Shown: piece by piece, positions 10,716 through 19,669 of the stretch | Numbering within the stretch: the first letter of the stretch is position 1 | Layout: each line of letters starts with the position of its first letter | Assembly: GCA_022478985.1 (NCBI GenBank) | Contig: JAKSZP010009543.1 | Span: forward strand, 1-64,000 | Direction of reading: 5' to 3' | Source: Massospora cicadina | Taxonomy: Eukaryota > Entomophthoromycota > Entomophthoromycetes > Entomophthorales > Entomophthoraceae | Length of the DNA: 64,000 nucleotides | Position numbers and translations under genes: made by a program | The notes under the pieces: model-generated | The model's input: only the letters and a program-made list of their open reading frames with translations | Databases searched by the model: none | Told to the model about the DNA's origin: nothing

Positions 10716-10768
10716 AAAAAAGTAATAGAGGTTGGGACCATCTAGTACTAAAAAAAGTAATAGAGGTT
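10716..10768 (+). mobile_element. Micro-insertion: LINE-A tail only, with target duplication
   Basis: aaaaaagtaatagaggtt occurs at 10716-10733 and 10751-10768. Between them lies only gggaccatctagtact plus shared A residues, the last ~20 nt of LINE-A. It has the structure of a target-primed insertion that stopped after about 20 nt of cDNA. The exact inserted length is ambiguous because the tail and target share A residues. Confidence 0.8.
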
Positions 10769-10850
10769 TTATTTAAGTAAAAATAACGAAAGCCTTGTAG
10801 TATCAAGTACTGCCAAAGGCTGACAGGACTTGCTCTCATAATTCTCCTAA

Positions 10851-10867
10851 TAAGATGATACTTCTTA
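10851..10867. repeat. Reused target site, copy a
   Basis: taagatgatacttctta, the first of four copies (10851, 11145, 11290, 13078) that separate SINE1, SINE2 and LINE-B1. Its ends are inverted relative to each other (taaga / tctta). Confidence 0.9.
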
Positions 10868-11144
10868 AGGGAGGATACCCCAGTGGTAGAGTATAAACCC
10901 TCTACCACTGCCTCCTGAGTTTGATCCTGGTAATGAACTTTGGGTAGGAGATGATTTTGACTGTGTTGGTTTTGCGCACCAATGCCCCAAACTGGTATAG
11001 CAAATAGCAGAGGCGGCCCATGGAGTTCCTGGCCTATCATATGCCTCTCATGGAAGTTTTCCAGGTTTTATACTCCTTTCCCAAATTCTTCATTTCCCTA
11101 ATCAGTGCAGTATCATCCCCAGGTCGGCCCACCTCAAATAAAAA
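10868..11144 (+). mobile_element. SINE1 copy 1 (tRNA-like head)
   Basis: This element of about 277 bp begins gggaggataccccagtgg, which fits a pol III A box (TRGYNNANNGG, one mismatch). About 40 nt later gtttgatcc fits a B box (GWTCRANNC, one mismatch). The body has no ORF. The end is gtcggcccacctc then aaataaaaa. A second copy is at 29829-30108, about 85-90% similar by eye. Target copies a and b flank it. SINEs are transcribed by RNA polymerase III and moved by LINE enzymes (family knowledge). Confidence 0.85.
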
Positions 11145-11160
11145 AAGATGATACTTCTTA
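11145..11160. repeat. Reused target site, copy b
   Basis: aagatgatacttctta lies between the 3' tail of SINE1 and the 3' tail of the oppositely oriented SINE2. Confidence 0.9.
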
Positions 11161-11289
11161 TAAATAATATTTTATGTGGGTCAATTTTAAACAATTTATA
11201 CTACACCGAGAATTTTTCTAGCCAGTACAGGTTTTGAACTCAAACATGAACTAGGGTGGAAGCAGTTTTACCTGCCAGGATAACCACCC
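11161..11289 (-). mobile_element. SINE2 copy 1 (tRNA-like head)
   Basis: Read on the minus strand, it starts gggtggttatcctggcag. It has a B box agttcaaaacc (GTTCAAAAC fits GWTCRANNC exactly) and ends in an AT-rich tail. Homologous copies are at 18787-18924 (+) and 46262-46392 (-). The length of about 130 bp is short for a SINE. No coding capacity. Target copies b and c flank it. Confidence 0.75.
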
Positions 11290-11305
11290 TAAGATGATAC
11301 TTCTT
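11290..11305. repeat. Reused target site, copy c
   Basis: taagatgatacttctt lies between the 5' end of SINE2 and the 3' tail of LINE-B1. Confidence 0.9.
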
Positions 11306-13077
11306 TTTAATTTAAATTTATTGCGGGGAAGGCTGACCATGGGATGGACACTTACATATGTAGGCTCAAAGGAAAATGAAACTTGGAACAGGGAAGGCAC
11401 CCCAGAGAAGCGATGTTATCTCTTGTTGCCAGCGGGAACCCCACTATGGGAAGGAGGGGGAACGTGTAAAGGGGCCATAACCACAATTGAACACATGTGG
11501 AGAAATGGGTCCAATTTGATGAACCAAACTGGGAACCAGGAGGAGACCAGCTGATGAAGACGCGGTGGGAGGTACCCAAACATCCATGCCTGGAAGTGGT
11601 CCACCAAGTGGGACTGGAATCTGTGGAAAGCTTCTTGGTGGGTGGGGGTGGAGCCTGCGATGGCATCCAAGACAATTGTGTGGATAGTCCACATGGCGAT
11701 TGTGACCACCAGAGCATGAAGGGAGGGTGAAAGAGGGAATACCATGGATATAGCAAACATATCTATTGACAGACTGAAGGGATGTGTTTGATCCTGGCCC
11801 AGTAAACGTTGAACTTCGCGCCATATCACTTTAGAGGTAGGGCACTTCTCCAGGCGGTGGAACAGCGTTTCATACTGGCCACACACGACTCAGGATGAGT
11901 GTAAAGCGTTAGAGCGCTCAGCCATATGGTACACCCACCTCAGGCAGCGCCACACATGGGAGCGGAGATGAGGCTTCAACAGAGGGTGGTGTACGTATTT
12001 CCAAATAGTCTTCTGGGTCTCAAGGGAATAAAGGATGTCCATCATGTCCAGGTATTTCCACCCTGGATATGACATGGGGCCGTGTGGGGATCAAGCCATC
12101 TTGAATGGGTAACCCCTGTACCTCCTGTGTGAACCAAGGAGAGGGGCGGCCTCTCTGGGCTGTGTGTCCATTAATATGGATTCTCCACTCTGCGCTCCAC
12201 ATGGAGAGGAGGATTCGTTTGTAGTGAGTTTTAGTACCGTGAGGACCCGTGGCCAATGGGTGAGAAGCTAGATATTTCATCAAGGAGTGAGGGTGCGATG
12301 GATTGTTAAGGCCCAGGGCGTGGGAGAAGTTGGAGCGGGCTGCGTAGGACCAGTGTTGGGAGGGGAGCTTAGGGGTGGTGAAGCCGCAATCCAGGTGCCC
12401 AGGATCTTGGCAGCATGGGCTTTTAAGGTCAAGCAGGCCCATGCCACCATGACAATGAGGGCCAAACATGACCTCAATCTGCATTGGTGGTGGGCGGCCT
12501 GACCATAGCCACCCTTGTAGAAGGGCATACATAGATTGAAAAAACCCGGGGAGAAGGCAATTGCGTGGGCTCCAAACCAGACCTTCAAGAGGAGCATAGA
12601 GTTGGCTAAAACAACCCTGCTGGTAAGGGAAGTAGGCTGGGCTCTGAGGGAGGCGATGCGCTTTGTCACGTTGTCTAGAATATGACTCTCCATTATTTCT
12701 GAGGCATACCCGCCTGCTCTACCCACACGCCCAGATGGCGGACTGGCCCTATGGTAGGGCGTGGCACAAAGGGGAGCACCAGTGGGGCGGTGTGGGGTGA
12801 GCAGGGAAGGCGAGCACGAGTGCGAGCAGATGGGCCGGGCTGGGCACTGGTTGCTAGGGCCAGTAGGTTTTATACTGACTGAGGAGGATGATTTCAGTTT
12901 TGGAAGCGTTCAGTGCATCATTAATACCCGGGAATACTCCTGGATGAGAGCTTCAAGCGCGCGTGCATCTTGATTATTCAACATTCTGACCACACAATCA
13001 TCTGCAAACACCATCATCTTGACTGGGGCTTGGCCTGGTGCGTGGACCCCAGTGAGGCGGGCATTCACGTTCTGAAC
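11306..13077 (-). mobile_element. LINE-B1: 5'-truncated LINE-B (1.77 kb)
   Basis: B1 has the 3' third of LINE-B, from within the RT domain to the tail (minus strand ends ccccgcaataaatttaaatt). It is homologous over its length to B2, B3, B4 and B5. The 5' end is abrupt at 13077, next to target copy d; such truncation is typical of incomplete target-primed reverse transcription. It sits between gypsy-1 RNase H and RT fragments. Confidence 0.9.
11416..13077 (-). pseudogene. LINE-B1 ORF2 C-terminal fragment
   Basis: It begins just upstream of the catalytic RT motif, degraded here to VFADDCVVRM (about 13010), and runs through the thumb region to the C-terminal knuckle MCGQYETLFHRLEKCP (about 11886-11840) and the terminal GVPAGNKR with stop at 11416. 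At least four frame changes are visible. ORF1, endonuclease and the first half of RT are absent. Confidence 0.85.
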
Positions 13078-13094
13078 TAAGATGATACTTCTTA
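13078..13094. repeat. Reused target site, copy d
   Basis: taagatgatacttctta directly after the truncated 5' end of LINE-B1; identical to copy a. Confidence 0.9.
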
Positions 13095-13678
13095 ACTTTC
13101 CAAAAAAGCTTTTTCTCCTTCTCAATCCTCTACAGATATCATCATTATATCAGATTATCATTAGTCTTCTTTAGTTATCAAGAAGCCCTCCTAAATTAGT
13201 AAACTATATTGATGAAATCTGAATTGGACTAATTGCTAAAAGTTAGAGGTCAGAGTATTCTTGTATAAAATGTTAATCCACCGACTTAGTTGGATTATGG
13301 CCATATGGACTAGATAAACAATAACGATCCTATTACTGATGTTTTACACTGGCATGGGGAAATTAGGAGTAATTCCACTGAGTGGATGAGAAGTGATAAA
13401 AATATTAAGGCCACAATGTCAGAAGCCAAAGAGTAAGTAACAAGGGATTGTGCCAGTGGGGTTTCAGGGATCTGGCAAGTAGTATAGTACTACTTTAGAC
13501 TGCTACATATAATAAGCAGGGGCATTAGGGAGTACAACTACCTTGACAAAATCCGCAGTATAATTATTAGGTAATATTTTATTTAAGGCAAGAGACCAGG
13601 AAGCCCTTCTTGCCGACATATTAGGTGATATATATAATTATATAAGTATATGATTTCCATATGGTTGGTCAAACCCAA
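13095..13678. other. AT-rich stretch without recognisable gene
   Basis: All frames are full of stops. By position it should be the connection between RT and RNase H of gypsy-1, but translation shows no motif. It may be foreign to the element. Confidence 0.4.
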
Positions 13679-14480
13679 TTACAACAATCTGCATGACGCA
13701 ACACAAAAGTATTGGTGAAAAAAATTTATTACATCAATTGCCTGTTGACACTTGGAAGTCCAAAGAAATGGAGCGTTTTTGCCTGTGAGGGGGTGAATGG
13801 TGGAGGCCAATTTTGAGATGGCAGGTGAAAATTTCTTAAGGAATCTGACAGATCCTAGGAAGATGCACAGCTGCTTCTGCGTTTTGGATTGGCCAGGAGA
13901 AGATACCTCCAACTTGGAAAGTGCTATGACATTCCAACTTTTAAAATTGACTTACTTAGAAGTTGAACATAAACCTTATAAAATGAACATTTGGAGGGTT
14001 TGGAAACCAATCCAGATTTTTGTAGTACCATCTCCATAGCCACCAAATCCTTGTCGTGCTGCTCTACATTAGGGGAGTGGATCAAGATGTCATCCTTATA
14101 GGTCATTGTACAGGAGAACCTGTAATCCCCCAAAGCGTCATCAGAGCTGCGATGGATAACTGTTGAAGCGTTCTTTAACCCAAATGTCATAACCTTACAC
14201 TGGTATATTTCACCAGATGCAGATTTCTATCAGCCACTCTTGGCCAGACTCAACCCGCACTTGATGGAAATCATTCACCAAGTCAAGTTCAGAGAAAGCT
14301 TTTGATTTATAAATAGCCTTGTAAATTGCTACCTCCAGGGGTAAGTGGTATGTATTAGGAACCAACAAATCGTTTAAATGTCCATAATTTACGCATGGCC
14401 TCATAGTAATCTGGCTTCTGGTTGAATACCACTGGTGAAGATACAGGAGATGTTTTTTGACCTCAACCCCTTTTTTACCA
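13679..14480 (-). pseudogene. Gypsy-1 reverse transcriptase remnant
   Basis: Minus-strand blocks are in the correct order for Ty3/gypsy RT: RPCVNYGHLNDL (about 14400), FSELDLVNDFHQVRV (about 14290), a MTFGLKNAST block (14190) and YKDDILIHSP (about 14090, the YxDD catalytic motif with Lys at x). The connection blocks CIFLGSVRFLKKFSP and APFLWTSKCQQA follow (13870-13740). Frame changes separate them. Whether this and the RNase H at 10204-10660 come from one element is inferred from shared strand and order; the join is obscured. Confidence 0.8.
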
Positions 14481-14562
14481 TATCTTTAATCCAGGTCTTC
14501 AACTCCTGGTCCCCCTCAGACGTGTAGGGATAAGAAGCAGTTGATTTTAATCAGGTCAACTG

Positions 14563-15016
14563 TTAGTTAGAATCGCAGGTCAAATTCTGAATGGCTTTTA
14601 GTTGATTTTTACCTTCCACATCAAAAGCTGATTTGAATGGTGCAAGGATAAGAGGCATGGTAGTAAGCTCTAGCACAATATCCTTAGAATAGCATTCTAC
14701 AGTTTCCGCCACTGCATTTCCCGTTAACAAAGTGGGAAGGAGAGGAATCATACCTGAGTGGGAATTAAAGGAGAAAGCTAGCATACTCTGTTCTAATTCA
14801 ATACTTACTGACTGGGGGCGCCACCATCATACCCCAAAACCACTGGGTAGGGCAACTTTGGTATTGCTTCAAGATGAGCCTTAAATACGTATTTACGGGC
14901 CACAAAATGCAAATGTTCACACAGGGGTAGTGTGAGCACAAGAACCTGAAATTCATCAAGAAATGTAGACCCTGAAGTGATCGCAAGATCCAAAGCTTGA
15001 ATAACTTTAAGGCCAA
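14563..15016 (-). pseudogene. Gypsy-1 protease-to-RT region, degraded
   Basis: Two minus-strand frames (14993-14805 and 14784-14563) lie directly upstream of RT. The first contains SGSTFLDEF and YPVVLGYDG, which fit the flap and C-terminal (ILGxDW) parts of a retropepsin whose active-site DTG reads TSG. The second resembles the linker before RT. Assignment rests on position plus weak motifs. Confidence 0.45.
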
Positions 15017-17029
15017 TGAAATTCCATGTGGTTCCAGTTAATCACCAAAGCAGTTAAAATTACTTTGCGTTGCCCTACTAATATATGATAAGATATTAAA
15101 AAGTAAGCACAATTAACTTTATTTAACTCATCAAAGGAAAAAGGGTTGAATCCGACTTCTTAACCTTAGAATCCTTGCACACCTAAGTGAATCTGCTGAT
15201 GAATTGAGTGGTCATACTGCTGCTCACGCATAATACAAAGGCGCATACTTAGTATTATCATTGTCTGATAAAGGCCGCACATTTGAAATATCCTCATAAC
15301 TGGACCTACACAACGCTTCTCCTCACTTGATTGACAAATGCAATGTGGTAAGATTTAGTAGCCCGGGGATGCAGGGTTAATGGTATTTGCAATCTCCCTA
15401 TGGGGTGTTTATAATATCGTGGGGTAAAAAGATACTTCAAGGTGAGACTGGTCTAAATAGACCATTATGGCTTTTTCAAACCCTTAAGAGGGGGTAGGGT
15501 AGGCCTTGCATTGATAACATAGGCCCATGTTGTGAGTGTTTAGTTGCATATACTTGTACTCTATCACACTTTTTGCTTTTGCAGGGGCAAATGGTGCAAT
15601 AGGCAAGAGCGCGGGGTTTATCCCCTCTTCAGAGAAATTCACCTCTCTTTTTCTTATTTCTCCCTTGTTGCCAAAATTTTAACACCTGTCTGTGGCCTAA
15701 CTTGAGCAAACTATGGAGTGCCTCAAACTATGGCTGCATACAGTGAAGTGAAGGAGAACAAGGGATTGTGGGTTGTACTACACAAGCTAATAGTACCTGC
15801 TTTATGATTATACAAAAAGTAATTCTCGGATAAAAGCTATGTAGCACTCTTAAAAAGGAAAAGAAACTTATTTGGTGTCAGAGTCATTCAAAGTTAAGAA
15901 ATTTGAACCAATAACTGTCCCTTTATTTTTTTATGTTGGTTTGTAATGCTAAAGATTAAGAGTGCTAATGAAAGACCTGTCTTTCTGTGTGGGTACTCCA
16001 AGACCCACAAGGGCAGCTAAGGTCCAAAAGGCACTGCTGGTTTCAATTGACCAAGGGGAGCGCGTTGTGGAGGTGTTGAAAAGGCTATAACCCCTGTGTT
16101 TGTTGCCCATATGCCGTTTATCTACAAAGAATACTTAAAATAATTTTAGTAGTACAATTTTATTTAAACTAAAGGGAAACTTAAAAAGAAGAATAATACA
16201 ACACCCTACCAATGGCATGGTGCTGAACCTTAAAGTGAGATGGGGGAAGCTGCTAAGCTGAATTATGGTTTAAGGTTTTTTATTTCAAATCTTAGAATTG
16301 CCATTTTAAACGCCGATTTTCAGTCCAACTGTACTAAATGACATTTCAAAGATAATCTCAGTTCATTTTTTGCAAATTTCGGGTGTCCAAACTCATTTTA
16401 AATTTTAAAGAAAGTGTTGAGTTTGAACCCAGCTTTCAGCCCCTTTTTTGACTTCTTGCTCGAAATCAACTTATTAAATATATCTTCTCCTTTTATGTAG
16501 ATCACTAATTGTACCATTTGCTGGTGGAGAGGCATAGGCCCTGGAGATGGAGGGTTTTGCGATTTTCTAAATCTATACAAGGTTGTTTAAATTTTTCCAA
16601 ATAAATTTTTACAGAATTGAATATTTGAATAGGTATGAGACAAGGAGTAGTTTGGTAAATGATGTATGATAAATAGGGAGGGGCAGCGGCCACCCATCTC
16701 TCATCCAAGGTATGCCCTAGGTTAGAGATTTAGGTGAGGGGCAAGTCCTTAGAATATATATCATTATTGGTTCTAAAGGGATGTATAACCCTGTCCATCT
16801 TTTTTGGCTGCCACCTGAGGCCTTAAAGTATAGCTCTTCACGTTTAGAGTAGGTATCAGCTTTCATCCTATTTATTTCTTGGATGAATTGAAATATTCAT
16901 TGGCATACATGCCGCAGATCATCTTTTTGTACATTAAGTCACCAAGTTAAGCCATTATATTGACAGCTTGTAGTTCTAATAAACAGTCAGAGTTCAAGTG
17001 CTTCATGCCAGGATGATAAATTACTTCAA
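15017..17029. other. About 2 kb without supportable gene
   Basis: AT-rich and dense in stops on both strands. It should hold gypsy-1 gag and/or the integrase of gypsy-3, but no zinc knuckle, HHCC or DDE motif could be read. Short minus frames at 16398-16708 are not recognisable. Confidence 0.4.
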
Positions 17030-18250
17030 AATTTTATGCTTGAAGCTTGAGAGCCCACTATGTGGGGCGCCCATCCGGCTCAAAGAATCTATAACCAACT
17101 CAAAGAGTCATGGTCAGTCATGGTTCTGAAGTTCACTATGTGGAGGTACACTAAAAACTATGTGTACACGTAATTCAAAGCTAAGCATATCCACTCATTA
17201 ATGGTGTAGTTCCATTCATGGCAGTTTAGTTTTCTGCTGCAATTAGCTATGTGATTATACATGCCATCAATGTCCCATTGTGATAATATGGCTCCTATGG
17301 CAGAGAGTGAGGCGTTTGTCTGTACAATGAACTTCTTCTCAAAGTTTGGATATTGGAGCACTGGGACGTTGACCAACGACATCTATAGAGTGTTGAAGGC
17401 ACTCTGGCATTGTTCTGTCTGTGCAAACGTGACGTCCTTAATTAACAGTTTGAAGAGCAGGGCCCTGATAATATAAAGTTAGTAATAAAGCGTCAGTAGT
17501 AACTTTACATGCCTAAAAACTTGAACAGCACATTTGCTACCTGGCTGGCCATCTTACTGATGGCTTCTATATTGTCTGACTGCAGCCTAAGTCCTTTGGC
17601 ATCTACTATGAACCCAAGTTATTCTAGCTTTCCTTTAAGAAGTGGCATTTTCTGGGATTAATTTATATGTTGGCCACTAATAGTTGGTAGAACACCTCAT
17701 TTAGGTGTTCTAAATGCTTTAAAAACATCCACAAGGGTTCGTTGATGTTGTTGGGGTAAACATGAATGCACAACTTGAGTCTCTTAGGATGGTGACCACG
17801 GCTCTCTGAAACGTATATGGGGCATTGTACAGCCCCTGCAGCATTTAAGTGGGCTATAATAACCCCTTAGAAGCTATTATTACGTAATTTTCTTGTTCAG
17901 CTTCTAGTAGCTTAATTTTCTAGCAACTTGAGATCAGGTACATGGCGAAAAAATACTGGGCGCTGCCCAAGTAGCTAATTCATCATCAATCCTTGGCAGT
18001 GTGTATGAATTTTTGTGTCTTTGTGAGCCTTTGGTATTTAATTACCACTCTGTTGGTCCCATCCTTCTTCTTGACAATCAACACGTGGTAAGCACAGAGG
18101 CTTTTGGATGGCTTTAGAATCATCTTCTTCAGTAGCTTATACATCTCTTTTTTAATACTTTTTGTGGCTCAGAAATAGTAAATCGGATTGGACCAGATGG
18201 GGGCGTGGTAACCTGAATTCATATGGTGGATGACGCCACAAGTGTAACTA
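17030..18250 (-). pseudogene. Gypsy-3 reverse transcriptase and RNase H remnant
   Basis: Minus-strand translation from about 18240 gives NSGYHAPIWSNPI, EMYKLLKKMILKPSKS, VLIVKKKDGTNRVVIKYQ, LPRIDDEL and LYNAPYTFQRAV in the right order for a Ty3/gypsy RT. RNase H follows in a 74-codon frame (17382-17158): VLQYPNFEKKFIVQTNASLS, then YTINEWICLAL, and TMTDHDSLSWL near 17100. The catalytic Asp of the first RNase H block is Asn. The first part of the element (gag, protease) lies at 25180-26640, beyond LINE-B2. Confidence 0.8.
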
Positions 18251-18771
18251 AATGTTGTGGTCATCAATAGTAAAGATCTCTCAGTATTTTTAATAGAGCC
18301 TAAGCCTGGTCCTTTTCTCTTCTGATAATCCCACTAAAGTTTAACTTGATACCATAACAAATATGCTGGCCAAAGTTTAATTAAAGAGCTCAAATCCTTC
18401 TTTCAATCCTAATTTGCATATACTATGGGCCTCATCGATGAGAATTAAGTGTTGATAATCTACCACCTGGTGCCTCTGTGCTGTCAGTGGCCCATTCAGA
18501 AAGGACGCCAGAAACGCTTTTATCTCTCTGTTCCCAGGTAATATCATGCCTGGGGCCATGTGGGGTCAAGGTGGGAGGTCAATATGTGGTGAAGACCTAT
18601 CCATATAGTCCCTCAGGTATAGTAGTATAACTTGGTTTGACCAAACAGTCAACCTTATTAATATATTTTATTTTTTATACTTTTTTATCTACTAAAATCT
18701 TTATACATAATTATATGAGGGTTTCCATCCCTTGAGCCTTGACGCCGATGTCAATCTATAAAATCATGTTC
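18251..18771. other. AT-rich stretch, no supportable gene
   Basis: It lies just 5' (minus strand) of the gypsy-3 RT and is probably polyprotein linker of that element. A 60-codon minus frame (18559-18377) has no recognisable motif. Confidence 0.4.
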
Positions 18772-18786
18772 TTAGATACCTTTTTT
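18772..18786. repeat. Left target-site duplication of SINE2 copy 2
   Basis: ttagatacctttttt, repeated as ttagatacctctttt at 18925-18939 (one mismatch). Confidence 0.75.
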
Positions 18787-18924
18787 AAAGAGTAGTTAGC
18801 CTGGCAGGGTAATCCTGCTTCCACCCTAGTTCAGGTTTTTTAATATCAGTTTAAAACCTGCATTGGCTAGAAAAAAATTCCCAGTGTGGTAATTTGTCCC
18901 AAGGTTGGCCCATCTCATATATTT
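18787..18924 (+). mobile_element. SINE2 copy 2
   Basis: It starts aaagagtagttagcctggc, has a degenerate B box (agtttaaaacc), and ends tcccaaggttggcccatctc then atatatt. The body is homologous to the copies at 11161-11289 and 46262-46392, especially gcttccaccctag, aaacctg, ttggctagaaaaa and tgtcccaaggtt. A 15-bp near-perfect duplication flanks it. Confidence 0.78.
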
Positions 18925-18939
18925 TTAGATACCTCTTTT
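18925..18939. repeat. Right target-site duplication of SINE2 copy 2
   Basis: ttagatacctctttt, the partner of 18772-18786. Confidence 0.75.
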
Positions 18940-19549
18940 CACTGTTAGTGTTTTCAGCAGATCAATTTACATCAATCCACCATCAGAATCCCGCTGGCAT
19001 TTCTCAAATCAAGGTATAAACAATAACAAAAATTAATATAAACCTAACCTCCCAGATGATCAATTCCTATCAGATCTTTGACTGGATAGCCAGTTCCCTA
19101 AAATCAGTTTCATTTCTAACAGTCAGTTTTATATCAAATATTCTGTCAAATCATTCTCATGTATCCATGTCAATCAAAACCTCAAAAATGTGCCTGAGTT
19201 GGACAGATGATTGCCAAAGCGCTAGTGAGGTTGAACAGACTAACCTAAGATGTATCCACCTTGGACAGACCAACGTAATGTTAAGAAAGCTTAATCCACT
19301 GGATATCAGCGGACTATATTGAAGAAACTCTAGAAGATTCAAAAACTGAAAGAAAAAAGACTAACAAGAGCCAGGGTATAAATTAATTGGCCTCACACTG
19401 GAATAAGGACAAAAAACCAGACCCTGATTTTTGGTACTAAAGTTTATCAGAGGAATAATAATTTGCAATTATGTCAGATTCTTTTTTTCTGAAAATAAAA
19501 AATGATATTATGGCAGATTCAAAATATCAATAGTGATTTGTGTCTGTAC
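18940..19549. other. About 600 bp with no recognisable gene
   Basis: AT-rich. An 88-codon plus frame (19056-19322) and a 61-codon minus frame overlap here with no known motif. It lies inside the span of gypsy-3. Confidence 0.4.
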
Positions 19550-19566
19550 TCCACTTTCACATTTAT
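19550..19566. repeat. Left target-site duplication of LINE-B2
   Basis: tccactttcacatttat, repeated perfectly at 24838-24854. Confidence 0.92.
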
Positions 19567-19669
19567 TTTTAAATTTATTGCGGGGAAGGCTGACCATGGG
19601 ATGGACACTTCTGAATATGACTCAGGACAGATAAACTTAGTACCGGGGAGGCACCCCAGAGAAGCGATG

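Noticed and set aside
10868..10935. SINE1 head as a functional tRNA gene
   Set aside because: A and B boxes are present but no acceptor stem or complete cloverleaf can be formed, and a second dispersed copy with target duplication shows it is a SINE.
18377..18559. Minus frame containing LILIDEAH, reminiscent of a helicase DEAH box
   Set aside because: Sixty codons without any other helicase motif, directly upstream of a gypsy RT remnant; a chance match.
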